A stretch of 64,000 bases of DNA, taken from positions 38,030 to 102,029 of the forward strand of contig NZ_LJAL01000011.1 in the NCBI RefSeq assembly GCF_001419985.1. Direction: 5' to 3'. Below the pieces are notes generated by a model. The model did not search any database. It saw only the letters and a list, made by a program, of their open reading frames with translations, and was not told where the DNA came from. Positions 42,700 to 50,839 of this stretch are shown here, piece after piece (position 1 is the stretch's first letter; every line of letters starts with the position of its first letter). Position numbers and translations under genes: made by a program. The stretch comes from Loktanella sp. 5RATIMAR09. GTDB taxonomy: Bacteria > Pseudomonadota > Alphaproteobacteria > Rhodobacterales > Rhodobacteraceae.

Positions 42700-43042
42700 G
42701 ACGCAGATCGTTGTGGACCGCAAGGTCGGTACCATTGAACAACGAGCAAAACTATTTCGCGGCTTTGCCGACCCAAGCCGCTTGTCTATTCTCGGCGCGC
42801 TGTGCGGGGAGCCGCTGGTTGTTCACGAACTCGTCGAGCGTACGGGACTATCACAACCAAACGTATCCAACCACTTGCGATGCTTGTTGGAGTGCGGGCT
42901 AGTCAACAGCGACCGAGATGGGCGCTTCATCCGCTACCGTATCAGTAGCGCACGTATCGCAACGCTGTTGAGCGATGTGGACGCACTTCTCGATGTGGTC
43001 GCAGGGGGCGTTGAGGCCTGCGACAACTATCGCGGGAGATAA
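42686..43042 (+). CDS. ArsR-family metal sensor (CmtR-like)
   Basis: The winged-helix repressor has 118 residues from GTG 42686 or 114 from ATG 42698. Numbered from the ATG, cysteines C62 and C66 lie in the recognition helix (LRCLLECGLV) and C108 near the C-terminus. This C-x3-C plus distal C arrangement matches the Cd2+/Pb2+ site of mycobacterial CmtR (C57, C61, C102) with nearly equal spacing, and differs from the ELCVCD site of ArsR/CadC. It is divergent from the HMA-CDF gene and followed by a DUF411 gene. Confidence 0.83.
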   Translation: MSNDMTQIVVDRKVGTIEQRAKLFRGFADPSRLSILGALCGEPLVVHELVERTGLSQPNVSNHLRCLLECGLVNSDRDGRFIRYRISSARIATLLSDVDALLDVVAGGVEACDNYRGR

Positions 43043-43093
43043 GCAGCCACTAAGCGATGAAATAGACTAGGACAGAGCTAAAGGACGACTGAT

Positions 43094-43561
43094 ATGGATG
43101 TAACGCGCCGTCAAATTATTATAGCCGCTGTAGGTCTTACCAGCATTGCACCCTTCGCCGCGATTGCGCAGGGAGCTCCGTCGATCCACGTTCTTAAGGA
43201 CCCGAATTGCAGCTGTTGCCGGGTTTGGGCTGATATTCTTCGGGCTGAAGGCTTCCGTGTGACCGAGGAGCGCAGCTTTGGAACACTGCTGGTCCGACAC
43301 AAGTTGGACAATGGCATCCCCCAAGAGATGATATCGTGCCACACAGGCGAGATCGAAGGCTATATGATCGAGGGCCATGTGCCCGCAGCAGACATTCGTC
43401 GCCTTCTGGACGAACGCCCAGACGCAGTCGGTCTCGCCGTTCCCGGCATGCCCTATGGATCACCCGGAATGGGGCCAGAAGATCAGCGTGAAGCCTACGA
43501 TGTATTTCTGATCCGGCGCGACGGTAACACCGAAGTGTTCACGAGTTACGAAGCAGCCTGA
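43094..43561 (+). CDS. DUF411 metal-associated exported protein, copy 2
   Basis: The 155-residue protein has a Tat-like leader (VTRRQIIIAAVG), the PNCSCCRVW motif and the same downstream blocks as copy 1 (SCHTGEIEGYMIEGHVPA; GLAVPGMPYGSPGM). It lies 51 bp after the ArsR gene and 38 bp before a cytochrome c gene in the same direction. Strong similarity to 29436-29891 shows a paralogue, not an assembly repeat, because the N-terminal halves differ. Confidence 0.82.
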   Translation: MDVTRRQIIIAAVGLTSIAPFAAIAQGAPSIHVLKDPNCSCCRVWADILRAEGFRVTEERSFGTLLVRHKLDNGIPQEMISCHTGEIEGYMIEGHVPAADIRRLLDERPDAVGLAVPGMPYGSPGMGPEDQREAYDVFLIRRDGNTEVFTSYEAA

Positions 43562-43599
43562 CGGCAATTTCATTGATCGGAAACCATAAGGAGAAGACT

Positions 43600-44145
43600 A
43601 TGAAGCAGCATAAATCACGCTATTTTGGTATGGTTGCGGTGTGTATGATCTCTGCTACTGTAGCCTTCGCACAGCAGCAGCGAGGCGATTGGTGGGGTCA
43701 CGGGCCAATGGGACCGAACCACATGTGGTCTGAACGCATGCCTGGCTGGGGACACGGCAACATGGGTCCGGGCCAGCAACAGCGCATGCAACGACATTGG
43801 ACTTACATGAACGAGGGCGTGCCCGCAGCTTATCGGGGCGCTCGGAGCACTATTCGCGCGACGCCTGAAGTTATCGCGGAAGGCCAGACGCTATACACAA
43901 CGAACTGCGCAAGTTGTCATGGAGCCGAGGGTCTCGGGGATGGTGAGGCCGGTCGGTCTCTCGTGCCTTCTCCGGCTCTCCTTAGATGGTTTGTTCAGAT
44001 GCCGATGTCGGGAGACGAGTATCTGCTCTGGGCAATTTCTGAGGGCGGTCAGCGCTTCGGAACAGAAATGCCAGCCTTCAGGGAAGCGCTGACTGAAGAA
44101 GAAATCTGGAAAATCATCGCATACATGCGTGCGGGGTTCCCGTGA
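43600..44145 (+). CDS. Periplasmic monohaem cytochrome c with His/Met/Gly-rich N-terminus
   Basis: From ATG 43600 (AAGGAG site) the protein has 181 residues: signal peptide, a segment rich in G, H, W, M and Q (DWWGHGPMGPNHMWSERM), and a class I cytochrome c domain with CASCHG and the methionine ligand in TEMPAFREAL. The N-terminal part could bind metal. It follows the DUF411 gene in what is likely one transcript. Confidence 0.85.
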   Translation: MKQHKSRYFGMVAVCMISATVAFAQQQRGDWWGHGPMGPNHMWSERMPGWGHGNMGPGQQQRMQRHWTYMNEGVPAAYRGARSTIRATPEVIAEGQTLYTTNCASCHGAEGLGDGEAGRSLVPSPALLRWFVQMPMSGDEYLLWAISEGGQRFGTEMPAFREALTEEEIWKIIAYMRAGFP

Positions 44146-44352
44146 TACCGCGCACCGCGAACACTTTGTAGAGCTTTTGGCGGTGCTTCCAAAAATACAC
44201 AATTTCGCCGATCACCACCAAAACTGACATTGGTGGAGCGCGCAGCATCGCTCACTCTGGACTCCTTCGAGACCTTCGCTGCCATCAGCTCAAATGACCG
44301 GTACGCTCGCAGACCCTTTCCATCAATATGAACTGGCGGCTGCGTGAGAATC

Positions 44353-44580
44353 CTATCCACTGTCACTTTTTCGAATCCGCGTGAGCGCATCGAAGTCGAT
44401 TTCTTGCTTCTGTTCGTCACTTATATCCGGCCGGGTTTCCGATACCGGCTGGGGCCCTTGGACGTCCCACATCACCGCATGTGAGCCTGTACTCCAACGA
44501 TAAACCCAACCAACAACACTGCACCCATCGGTCCCGATCAGATTGGCGATCGCGACGCCCTCACCCTTATCATCGTTCAC
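44353..44580 (-). CDS. Small hypothetical protein
   Basis: A 75-residue acidic, soluble product containing IGTDGCSVVGWVYRWSTGS. Its composition is protein-like and it lies 169 bp downstream of an XRE-type regulator on the same strand. I do not recognise it. Coding is plausible but not certain. Confidence 0.4.
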   Translation of the reverse strand: MNDDKGEGVAIANLIGTDGCSVVGWVYRWSTGSHAVMWDVQGPQPVSETRPDISDEQKQEIDFDALTRIRKSDSG

Positions 44581-44749
44581 TGTTTACTGACTTCCTGCAC
44601 TGTGGCGCTGCGAATTGCGGCGTGGGGTTGCAGAGCGTTCACTACGACCGCGCGCCGGACTTCGTTGATTTTGGCTACCTGGTCCTCGATGAGGGAATGA
44701 TCATCAGACCGGGAAAATGGGTTTCCGCGTTCTCAACAATTCATTGGCT

Positions 44750-45007
44750 TCATATCCTGTGGTCGGGCTCCGTGGCGGCTTCGACAATCGACAGGACTTC
44801 ATCTTTATCAAAGCCGATAACCCTCGCCAGAACTGTAAACTCCACGACGTCGATACGACGCTCGCCGCTTTCGAGACGTGCCACAAACGACTGGTGGCGT
44901 TTGAGCTTCGCCGCCAACTGCTGCTGGCTGAGACCCGCATTCTGACGTGCATCAACCAACGCACGGACGAGCTCCAACTGGCCATTTGTTCTGATTGTCT
45001 TTGCCAC
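44750..45007 (-). CDS. XRE-family helix-turn-helix regulator
   Basis: The 85-residue protein is a single HTH domain (QNAGLSQQQLAAKLKRHQSFVARLESGERR) with a short tail. It probably autoregulates through the palindrome at 45051-45067 just upstream. There is no partner that I can identify as a toxin; the 75-residue ORF downstream is the only candidate neighbour. Confidence 0.75.
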   Translation of the reverse strand: MAKTIRTNGQLELVRALVDARQNAGLSQQQLAAKLKRHQSFVARLESGERRIDVVEFTVLARVIGFDKDEVLSIVEAATEPDHRI

Positions 45008-45050
45008 GCGTCACATACCTTTTGTGACGTCGCTAGCGGATGAAATCTGT

Positions 45051-45067
45051 TATCTAAAAAGTAGATA
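45051..45067. promoter_or_regulatory. Perfect palindrome upstream of the XRE gene
   Basis: TATCTA-AAAAG-TAGATA has perfect six-base arms and lies 44 bp before the start codon of the XRE-family gene, a typical autoregulatory operator position. Confidence 0.5.
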
Positions 45068-45131
45068 TTTGAGGGTGTTACCGGCGTCTGGTTTCCATGG
45101 GCTGCAAGTCTGATGCACACCCAATCGCCCA

Positions 45132-45452
45132 TCAATCCCCCACCAGTTCCAGAAACCGACCGTAGTCCTGACTGACTTCGCGGGCTTCTTCGAAGGCGCG
45201 CGCGCGCTCCTGCTCGAGGCAGCGGAAGTAGTCCTGAATGTCCGTTATGTAGACCTCAAAGTCCCGTCGGATGATGTCGGCATAATCCCGAGCGGCCTGC
45301 GAATCGCTTGGAACGAACGGCTGGACCGGGGCGAGGCATGACCCGGCCTCGCTTGCGACCGGAGCGAGCATCAGCAAGGCCATAGCCTGTATCTTCACCC
45401 ACCGGCTCAACCACAGGTTTCTGAAACCCCTATTTTCCTTGATAGACTCCAT
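45132..45452 (-). CDS. Small exported helical protein of the conjugation region
   Basis: The 106-residue product has a signal peptide (cleavage near SEAG) and a charged helical mature part (DYADIIRRDFEVYITDIQDYFRCLEQERARAFEEA). Such small proteins are seen beside virB genes of roseobacter plasmids, but I cannot name it. It is divergent from the gene at 45594, with the GATA palindrome between them. Confidence 0.6.
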   Translation of the reverse strand: MESIKENRGFRNLWLSRWVKIQAMALLMLAPVASEAGSCLAPVQPFVPSDSQAARDYADIIRRDFEVYITDIQDYFRCLEQERARAFEEAREVSQDYGRFLELVGD

Positions 45453-45515
45453 TGGCCGTGACTAGTGTTTGCGTAACCAAACTACAGCTAAAGCACGATA
45501 TTACATCTTGCGGTT

Positions 45516-45529
45516 GATAATATACTATC
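45516..45529. promoter_or_regulatory. GATA-N6-TATC near-palindrome (second copy)
   Basis: GATAATATACTATC is the reverse complement of the core at 38399-38412. It lies in the divergent region between the genes ending at 45452 and starting at 45594, suggesting common control. Confidence 0.5.
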
Positions 45530-45593
45530 GTAACTCTGGGCTTCAAGTAGGAATGCCTGGGGTCGCGCCATTGGAGAAAGCGTGAGCCGGGCC

Positions 45594-45962
45594 ATGAACT
45601 GGGACATCGAAGCACCAAATGTGGTTACGGAAGCCAGGTTCCGCGAACTCGTGGAAAGCGGCTATAGCGCAGAAATCCTGTGCCAGGAGTCGGCACATAA
45701 GAAAGGCCCCAGCTATTACGGGGTCTGGATCATGCGCGTTGTCTCTGATGACGGGGTGGAAAAGCTCCTCGTCACCGCCCGCACGCGGACGACCTACAAC
45801 GATATCAAGATCCGCGAGTTCAAGACGATCTCCGGCGTGGTGTCTTTCTTCATCGGCCTTGGCTTTGCGCATGTCGACCTGCCGCTTGAGGCGGGGACAA
45901 GCCGGACCCACAAACTTGCGCCGTCAGACAAAGCCCCATCAGACAAGGGCGCTGACAACTAA
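45594..45962 (+). CDS. Conserved hypothetical protein upstream of virB1-like gene
   Basis: The 122-residue soluble protein (ATG 45594; 45582 also possible) contains VWIMRVVSDDGVEKLLVTART and FKTISGVVSFFIGLGF and no known motif. It overlaps the 5' end of the lytic transglycosylase gene in another frame. Its place at the head of a virB-type cluster suggests a regulatory or accessory transfer function. Confidence 0.6.
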   Translation: MNWDIEAPNVVTEARFRELVESGYSAEILCQESAHKKGPSYYGVWIMRVVSDDGVEKLLVTARTRTTYNDIKIREFKTISGVVSFFIGLGFAHVDLPLEAGTSRTHKLAPSDKAPSDKGADN

Positions 45963-46626
45963 CCTCGTCTGCCTCTGGCTGGTCGCAGCACCTGCCTCAG
46001 CGCAAATGGTCCTGGTCATGGAGAGCGACGGCTCTCTGACCCCATCCCGGTCTCAGAGCAGTTTTGCTCGGAACTACAATGACGGTATCGGTCAGGGATC
46101 GGCAGCCGACGAACTTGCGATTTTCGGCAGCGATGAAACTGTGCCAGAGCGAGAAGCGATGCGCTTTGCAGCCCGTGTCGGTTCGGCACCCCTGCCCCGT
46201 GCCGATGTCCTAAACGCCATAGAGACCACGGCCTTGCGCTATGCCGGCCATCCTGGCCTGCGTCGCGCGGGGCTTTCCGTGACGGATTGGCTGGCTCTCT
46301 ATCGGGCCAACATTGAGGTTGAGAGCGCCTACCGGCAGGATGCGATTTCAAGTGCAGGTGCCATTGGCCTTGGTCAATTGATGCCAGCGACGGCGCGTGA
46401 TCTGGGCGTCGACCCGCGTGATCCGCTGCAGAACCTCGACGGCTCCGCCCGCTACCTCGCGATGATGCTGGAGACGTTCGGCGATCCGCATCTGGCGCTG
46501 GCGGCCTACAACGCGGGGCCGGACGCCGTGCGCCAACACGGTGGCATTCCCCCTTACCGAGAAACCCAGAACCACGTGGCCCGCGTCATGGCCGTCGTGG
46601 CCCGATTGGAAGGATCAAATTCATGA
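45916..46626 (+). CDS. virB1: VirB1-like lytic transglycosylase
   Basis: The protein has a signal peptide (LTTNLVCLWLVAAPASA) and an SLT domain with catalytic glutamate in NIEVESAYRQ, then SSAGAIGLGQLMPATA and LALAAYNAGPDAV. It opens the cell wall for the type IV secretion channel. No ATG fits; TTG 45916 (236 residues) gives a charged n-region before the hydrophobic core. The frame remains open back to 45619 but there it overlaps the previous gene. Its end overlaps virB2. Confidence 0.8.
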   Translation: MRRQTKPHQTRALTTNLVCLWLVAAPASAQMVLVMESDGSLTPSRSQSSFARNYNDGIGQGSAADELAIFGSDETVPEREAMRFAARVGSAPLPRADVLNAIETTALRYAGHPGLRRAGLSVTDWLALYRANIEVESAYRQDAISSAGAIGLGQLMPATARDLGVDPRDPLQNLDGSARYLAMMLETFGDPHLALAAYNAGPDAVRQHGGIPPYRETQNHVARVMAVVARLEGSNS

Positions 46627-46916
46627 AACAGATTTCAAACCTCTTTGTCGCCTCGCTGGCGCTATTCCTGTTCATTGCCGAGCCCGCCCTCGCCCAGAGC
46701 ATTGATCTCTCCCCGATCCAGAGCTTGTTGCAGGGCATCGTCGATGCGCTGACCGGCCCACTTGGCGTTGTCATCGCCACACTCGCCGTTCTCGGCGTTT
46801 TCTTGAGCTGGTTCTTCAACATCATCGATCTGCGCCAGGCGCTCTGGGTCCTTGTGGGCATCGCTGGTGTTGCCGCCGCCCCCACCATCGTTGCCGCGGT
46901 CTTTGCCGGTGGCTGA
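46623..46916 (+). CDS. virB2: VirB2-type pilin (TrbC/VirB2 family)
   Basis: The 97-residue protein has a signal peptide ending ALA and two hydrophobic helices separated by a small polar loop, as in T-pilus subunits. It overlaps virB1 by four bases and virB3 by eight bases. Confidence 0.85.
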   Translation: MKQISNLFVASLALFLFIAEPALAQSIDLSPIQSLLQGIVDALTGPLGVVIATLAVLGVFLSWFFNIIDLRQALWVLVGIAGVAAAPTIVAAVFAGG

Positions 46917-47187
46917 GCGCGCGCCTCTCTTTCTCGGCCTCGTGCGCCCGCCGAAGCTTCTGGGCCTGCCCATCATGTACGCGATGGTCTGGCTCTTCGG
47001 TTCGGTGCTCTTGTTCGTCTGGGTCCAGCATATCGCGGTGCTGGCTGTCGCGGCCCTGCTCTATCCGGTGCTTTGGAAGGCCGCCGATTGGGACCCGCGC
47101 TTCATCGACGTGATGATGACGGCGCTGCAGGAGACACCGCCCACGCGTAACAGGTCCATTCATGGCGGGGACAGCTATGCCCCGTGA
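46909..47187 (+). CDS. virB3: VirB3-type inner membrane protein
   Basis: From GTG 46909 the protein has 92 residues with the VirB3 pattern: ERAPLFLGLVRPPKLLGLP, then two adjacent helices and KAADWDPRFIDVM. The GTG overlaps virB2, and the 3' end overlaps the virB4 fragment by 11 bases. Confidence 0.83.
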   Translation: MAERAPLFLGLVRPPKLLGLPIMYAMVWLFGSVLLFVWVQHIAVLAVAALLYPVLWKAADWDPRFIDVMMTALQETPPTRNRSIHGGDSYAP

Positions 47188-47281
47188 TGACGCTCGTGAT
47201 GCTGCGCTCGATGCCCGCACAATGACGCCAGACTGGTATGCGCGCGAGACCCGCCTCGCGCATATGCTGCCCTATGCGCGC
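47177..47281 (+). pseudogene. virB4: 5' fragment of virB4, cut at codon 35
   Basis: ATG 47177 begins MPRDDARDAALDARTMTPDW, followed by YARETRLAHMLPYAR, the usual start of VirB4 ATPases of this group (about 800 residues). After LPYAR the frame continues into sequence that is antisense to the ardC gene and soon ends at 47386. More than 95% of virB4, including both Walker motifs, is missing at this position. The junction with truncated ardC is at a GCGCGC tract (47276-47281). Confidence 0.75.
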
Positions 47282-47781
47282 GGCTCTTCGGTCACGTCGA
47301 TCTGCGCACCACTCGCGGCAAAGAATGCCTCCAACGCAGGATCGGCCACAGTGCCAAGATCACGGGGCGGATCGGGCAAGATGTAGAATTCAGCGGGCAA
47401 GCCCTCGATCTGATCGGCGTTGAACACGCGGTAGGCCTTGGCATAGGGGATCTGGCGTTCCTCGCCGTTCTCGTCCTCGCGCTCGACGGTGCCGTATTTC
47501 ACCACGGTGGCGGATTTCTCGCCCTTGCGGACATGCCCCCCAAGCTGCTTGGCTTGATTGAACGTCATCCAACGGGCTGAGCTGTAATCCTTGACCATCG
47601 CCGTGGCCCAAAGCATCAGGATGTTGATGCCCCGATAGGCTTCGCCGTTGAACCGTTCCGGCAAGCTGACCGATGCCCCAGAACCGGTCCACGGCTTGCG
47701 CCAGGGCGGTGTTCCCGCCTCGATCTGTGCGATGATCTGATTTGTGACATGGGAATAAACGTCAAACTTCTCTGCGGTCAT
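47272..47781 (-). pseudogene. ardC: ArdC-type antirestriction protein, 3'-truncated
   Basis: ATG 47781 follows a strong AGGAGG site. The 169-residue product contains the N-terminal ArdC domain (VTNQIIAQIEAGTPPWRKPW; FNGEAYRGINILMLW; WMTFNQAKQLGGHVRKGEK; YRVFNADQIEGLP). Full-length proteins have about 300 residues with a C-terminal metallopeptidase-like domain (HExxH-type), which is lost because the gene runs into the virB4 fragment and stops at 47272. The N-terminal ssDNA-binding domain could still work. Confidence 0.78.
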
Positions 47782-48290
47782 TTGTGACCCTCCTTTGAGT
47801 GACGCGGTCGGGGTCTCTTCCCCTTTCCGCCAATGGGCGGTCCTTCCTGTTCTGATCTTTGGAATGCCCATGCATTCCGAAGGGCAGAGCAGGTAAGGGC
47901 AAAGCCCGTCCTGTGGCCTGGCGGGGCCGTGACAACCGGGTGGAGGGCCTGAATTTGGGAGGGAACCGCGCGCCTGCGCGTGGGAGGAACCGGAATTCTC
48001 GACCGGAACCGACGCCACAGGCGGCGCTTGCCGGTTTTCTCGGACCTGACAGGATGGCAGGCGGATCAACAAAATTTGGAAGCTGTCAGGGTTGGCCGTC
48101 GGCCGAGGCTTTGCCCAGAGATCACCCGCAATACTTGGAACCGCAGGTAAAGAGTTTGCATAAGTGCGCCCTTAGGGGCGCCAAGATCTCTGGCAGCCTT
48201 ACACTATTCCGCTGTTCATTCGCGACGCGAACGGCCCAAAGCATGCGTAATTGGGCTGCCCCTATTCAGAGGTCGAGCTCCCGTTAAAAT
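47782..48290. other. Non-coding region between ardC and the IS110 transposase
   Basis: No gene is evident. The first 150 bases are the ardC upstream region; the part nearest the transposase (from about 48140) probably includes the left end of the IS110-family element, where elements of this family encode a guide (bridge) RNA. I cannot fix the end of the element from sequence alone. Confidence 0.45.
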
Positions 48291-48305
48291 CACAGTCAGA
48301 CTGTG
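48291..48305. repeat. Perfect 7-bp inverted repeat before the transposase
   Basis: CACAGTC-A-GACTGTG is a perfect palindrome 11 bp before the first possible start codon. It may be an operator, an RNA hairpin or a subterminal repeat of the element. Confidence 0.5.
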
Positions 48306-48315
48306 AACAAGGGAG

Positions 48316-49356
48316 ATGAGAATGGAATATTTTGCCGGTTTGGATGTGTCACTGCGCTCCTGCGCCATTTGTGTCGTTGATGCCAAAGGCAAGGTGATGC
48401 TCGAAAGGGAACTGCCCTGTGAAGTCGGCGATATCGTCGATTGCCTGAACAGCTTCGTTTATCCGATCGAGCGCATTGGTTTTGAGGCTGGCACGCTGAG
48501 CCAGCATCTCTTTTATGGTCTGACCAGTGAAGGTTTTGATGTCGTCTGCATGGAAGCCCGCCAGGTGAACGCCGCCCTTTCAGCGATGCGCAACAAGACC
48601 GACAAGAACGATGCGCGGGGCATTGCCCAAGTTCTGCGCACTGGCTGGTTCAGCCCTGTCCACATGAAGAGCCGGGAAGCGCATGGTGTGCGAGCCTTGC
48701 TCAGCACCCGCAAAGCATTGCTCAACAAGACAATAGATCTCGCAAATGAAGTGCGCGGACTGCTGAAGATCTTTGGCCTCCGTCTTCCCAAGACAGTGCA
48801 GCACGGCAGCTTTGACGGCCTTGTCCGTCCGATGATTGAAATGGATGAAGTCTTGGCACATGCGATTATTCCGCTGCTCGACGCGCGTCTGGTGTTGTAT
48901 CAGCACTTTCTTGAACAGGACCGCCGTGTCAAAGGTGCCGCCGCCCGGGACGATGTCTGCCTCCGCATGATGACTGTTCCGGGTGTTGGGCCGATTGCGG
49001 CGCTGACCTTCAAGGCTGCCGTTGACGATCCTTCGCGCTTCAAACGGTCTCGCACCGTTGCCGCGCATTTCGGACTGACACCAAGGCGCTATCAATCTGG
49101 CGAGCATGACAATCCTGGCAGGATCTCGAAAGCCGGAGACCGGGATGTCCGAGCGACGCTTTATGCGGCCGCGAATGCACTGCTGATGCGCACGATGGCA
49201 GGCTCTCAGATCAAATCCTGGGGCATGCGACTGATGCGAACCAAAGGACGCCGCCGCGCCGTTGTTGCGGTGGCCAGAAAGTTGGCCGTCCTGCTGCATA
49301 GAATGTGGGCAGATGGCACCGAGTTCCGTCCGGCAGAGGTGGAGGGCACAGCATGA
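48316..49356 (+). mobile_element. IS110-family transposase/recombinase
   Basis: The 346-residue protein (ATG 48316 or 48322) has the N-terminal DEDD RuvC-like domain (GLDVSLRSC; DKNDARGIAQ) and the C-terminal Transposase_20 domain (PGVGPIAALTF; FGLTPRRYQSGEHDN; ISKAGDRDVRATLYAAANALL) with the family's catalytic serine region. The gene looks intact. IS110 elements have no usual inverted terminal repeats and move by an RNA-guided recombination. It lies beside the broken virB4/ardC junction, so it may have promoted rearrangement there. Confidence 0.88.
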
Positions 49357-49846
49357 TCTGATCCGCCACCCTCCAAAGCCGAACGGGATCGTCCCTCACC
49401 GGACGAGGTCTGTGGAAGAAGCCGAAAATGGCTGCTGCGCAACGAGAAGCGCGTCTCAAAGCAAGGCTCTCCGCTGCCAATCCGACACATGCGTGCAGCG
49501 ATGCCCGACGGCATCAACCAGACTGCGAAGAGAAGCGTGACCCGGATGAGTGACAATGATCCACGAAAAAGTAGGAAAACGAGCTTGACCCAAACGCCCA
49601 ATTAGAGAAGCTGCCGTTCACAGGGGCCGCAACGCTGCATTGCAGCTTGCCCGAAGCAGACATTGATTGATCCTTCGACATTGGAATCGGGTACCCGCCT
49701 ACGACCAAAACTGGTCCAGAAGCATTCTGGGCCTGTTCGGCAATATTCATTGGCATGGGTCGATGACGCAGTTCGGCCACTGGACGAATGCCGGCAGTTT
49801 GCTATTTTTGGCAACTGTGCTGAATTGATGATTGCGGTGAATCCAG
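49357..49846. other. Non-coding region after the IS110 transposase
   Basis: About 490 bp with no gene I can support. Short open frames on both strands have no recognisable features. It may contain the right end of the IS110 element and old mobile-element debris. Confidence 0.5.
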
Positions 49847-50770
49847 TCAATTCTGGACTTGGATACGATCAAAGTACGAGATTACGGTCTTAATAGCACC
49901 ATACTCCAGAGAGCTCTTTCTCACATGGACCCCCGCGTCGCGAGGGTGCATCCGGTGCAGGAACGGCCGTATGACCAACCCCTCCTTCTTGACGACCTTT
50001 GCAAGTTGCAGCGGGGCGGACATGACAAAACGCCCGGATTTGACCAGTTGAACGCCGGTGGCCAACGATGTCGTTCGAATGTCGATGAGCGATTTCTTCG
50101 AGCCCTTCGGAAGCGTGTACTGCTCGATCCTTAGTTCTGTTACCGGATCAATTGTGAAGCTCACCCATTGGTAATCCGCAAGGTCGGCCGGGTTTATCGT
50201 ATCAGTCTGCGAAATTGGATCGTCTTCCCGAAGAACGATCCCGTGTTCGACCTGCGTGACGTGTTTTGTAGAGATCGACGAGTCTATTTCATCTTCCGAG
50301 AGAATTCCCAGATACACGTCAATCGCACCGGATCTCAGCAACTTTCCCATGCTCTCGCTATGTTCAGTCTTCAAGTCGAGTTTTAAATTAGGAAAACGTT
50401 CCATGAGATCGGCAAACAAACCGGCAACCCAGTTGAGGTGAAAAACCGGGCCGGCACCCACCTTCAATTCCGACAAGCCGGTTGAGGAGATAACAGCGAC
50501 CTCTTCTTGCCCGTTGCGATACTCGCGTTCGATGCGCTCAGCGCGCACAAGAAACATCTCGCCCGCCTCGGTCAGCGACATTCCGCGGCGGTCGCGGTGG
50601 AATAGCGGCGTGCGCAATTCAGCCTCCAAAGCGGCGATGCGTTTTGTGACCGAGGATTGAGCGAGGTAGATTGTGGAGGCTGCGGCAGTGATCGATCCTC
50701 CCCGCGCTACAGCCAAAAACGCTTTCAGACCTTTGTCCACAGGTATTCCTTTTTCGAAACGATACTGCAC
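49847..50770 (-). CDS. LysR-family transcriptional regulator
   Basis: The 307-residue protein has an N-terminal LysR helix-turn-helix (GGSITAAASTIYLAQSSVTKR and LEAELRTPLFHRDRRGMSLTEAG, quoted in parts) and a substrate-binding-like effector domain. It is divergent from the sulfatase/TctCBA operon, so it most likely controls it in response to the transported compound. GTG 50740 is an alternative start. Confidence 0.9.
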   Translation of the reverse strand: MQYRFEKGIPVDKGLKAFLAVARGGSITAAASTIYLAQSSVTKRIAALEAELRTPLFHRDRRGMSLTEAGEMFLVRAERIEREYRNGQEEVAVISSTGLSELKVGAGPVFHLNWVAGLFADLMERFPNLKLDLKTEHSESMGKLLRSGAIDVYLGILSEDEIDSSISTKHVTQVEHGIVLREDDPISQTDTINPADLADYQWVSFTIDPVTELRIEQYTLPKGSKKSLIDIRTTSLATGVQLVKSGRFVMSAPLQLAKVVKKEGLVIRPFLHRMHPRDAGVHVRKSSLEYGAIKTVISYFDRIQVQN

Positions 50771-50839
50771 TTATACTCATTTTACAGAATTTCTAAAACT
50801 GTGGCAACTTACTCTGACACGACCGGGGCAGTAAAATCC

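Noticed and set aside
44481..44945. Plus-strand frame with protein-like stretch RAPDFVDFGYLVLDEG
   Set aside because: It lies antisense to the XRE gene and the small ORF, has no ribosome site and no recognised family; possibly a decayed fragment but not supportable.
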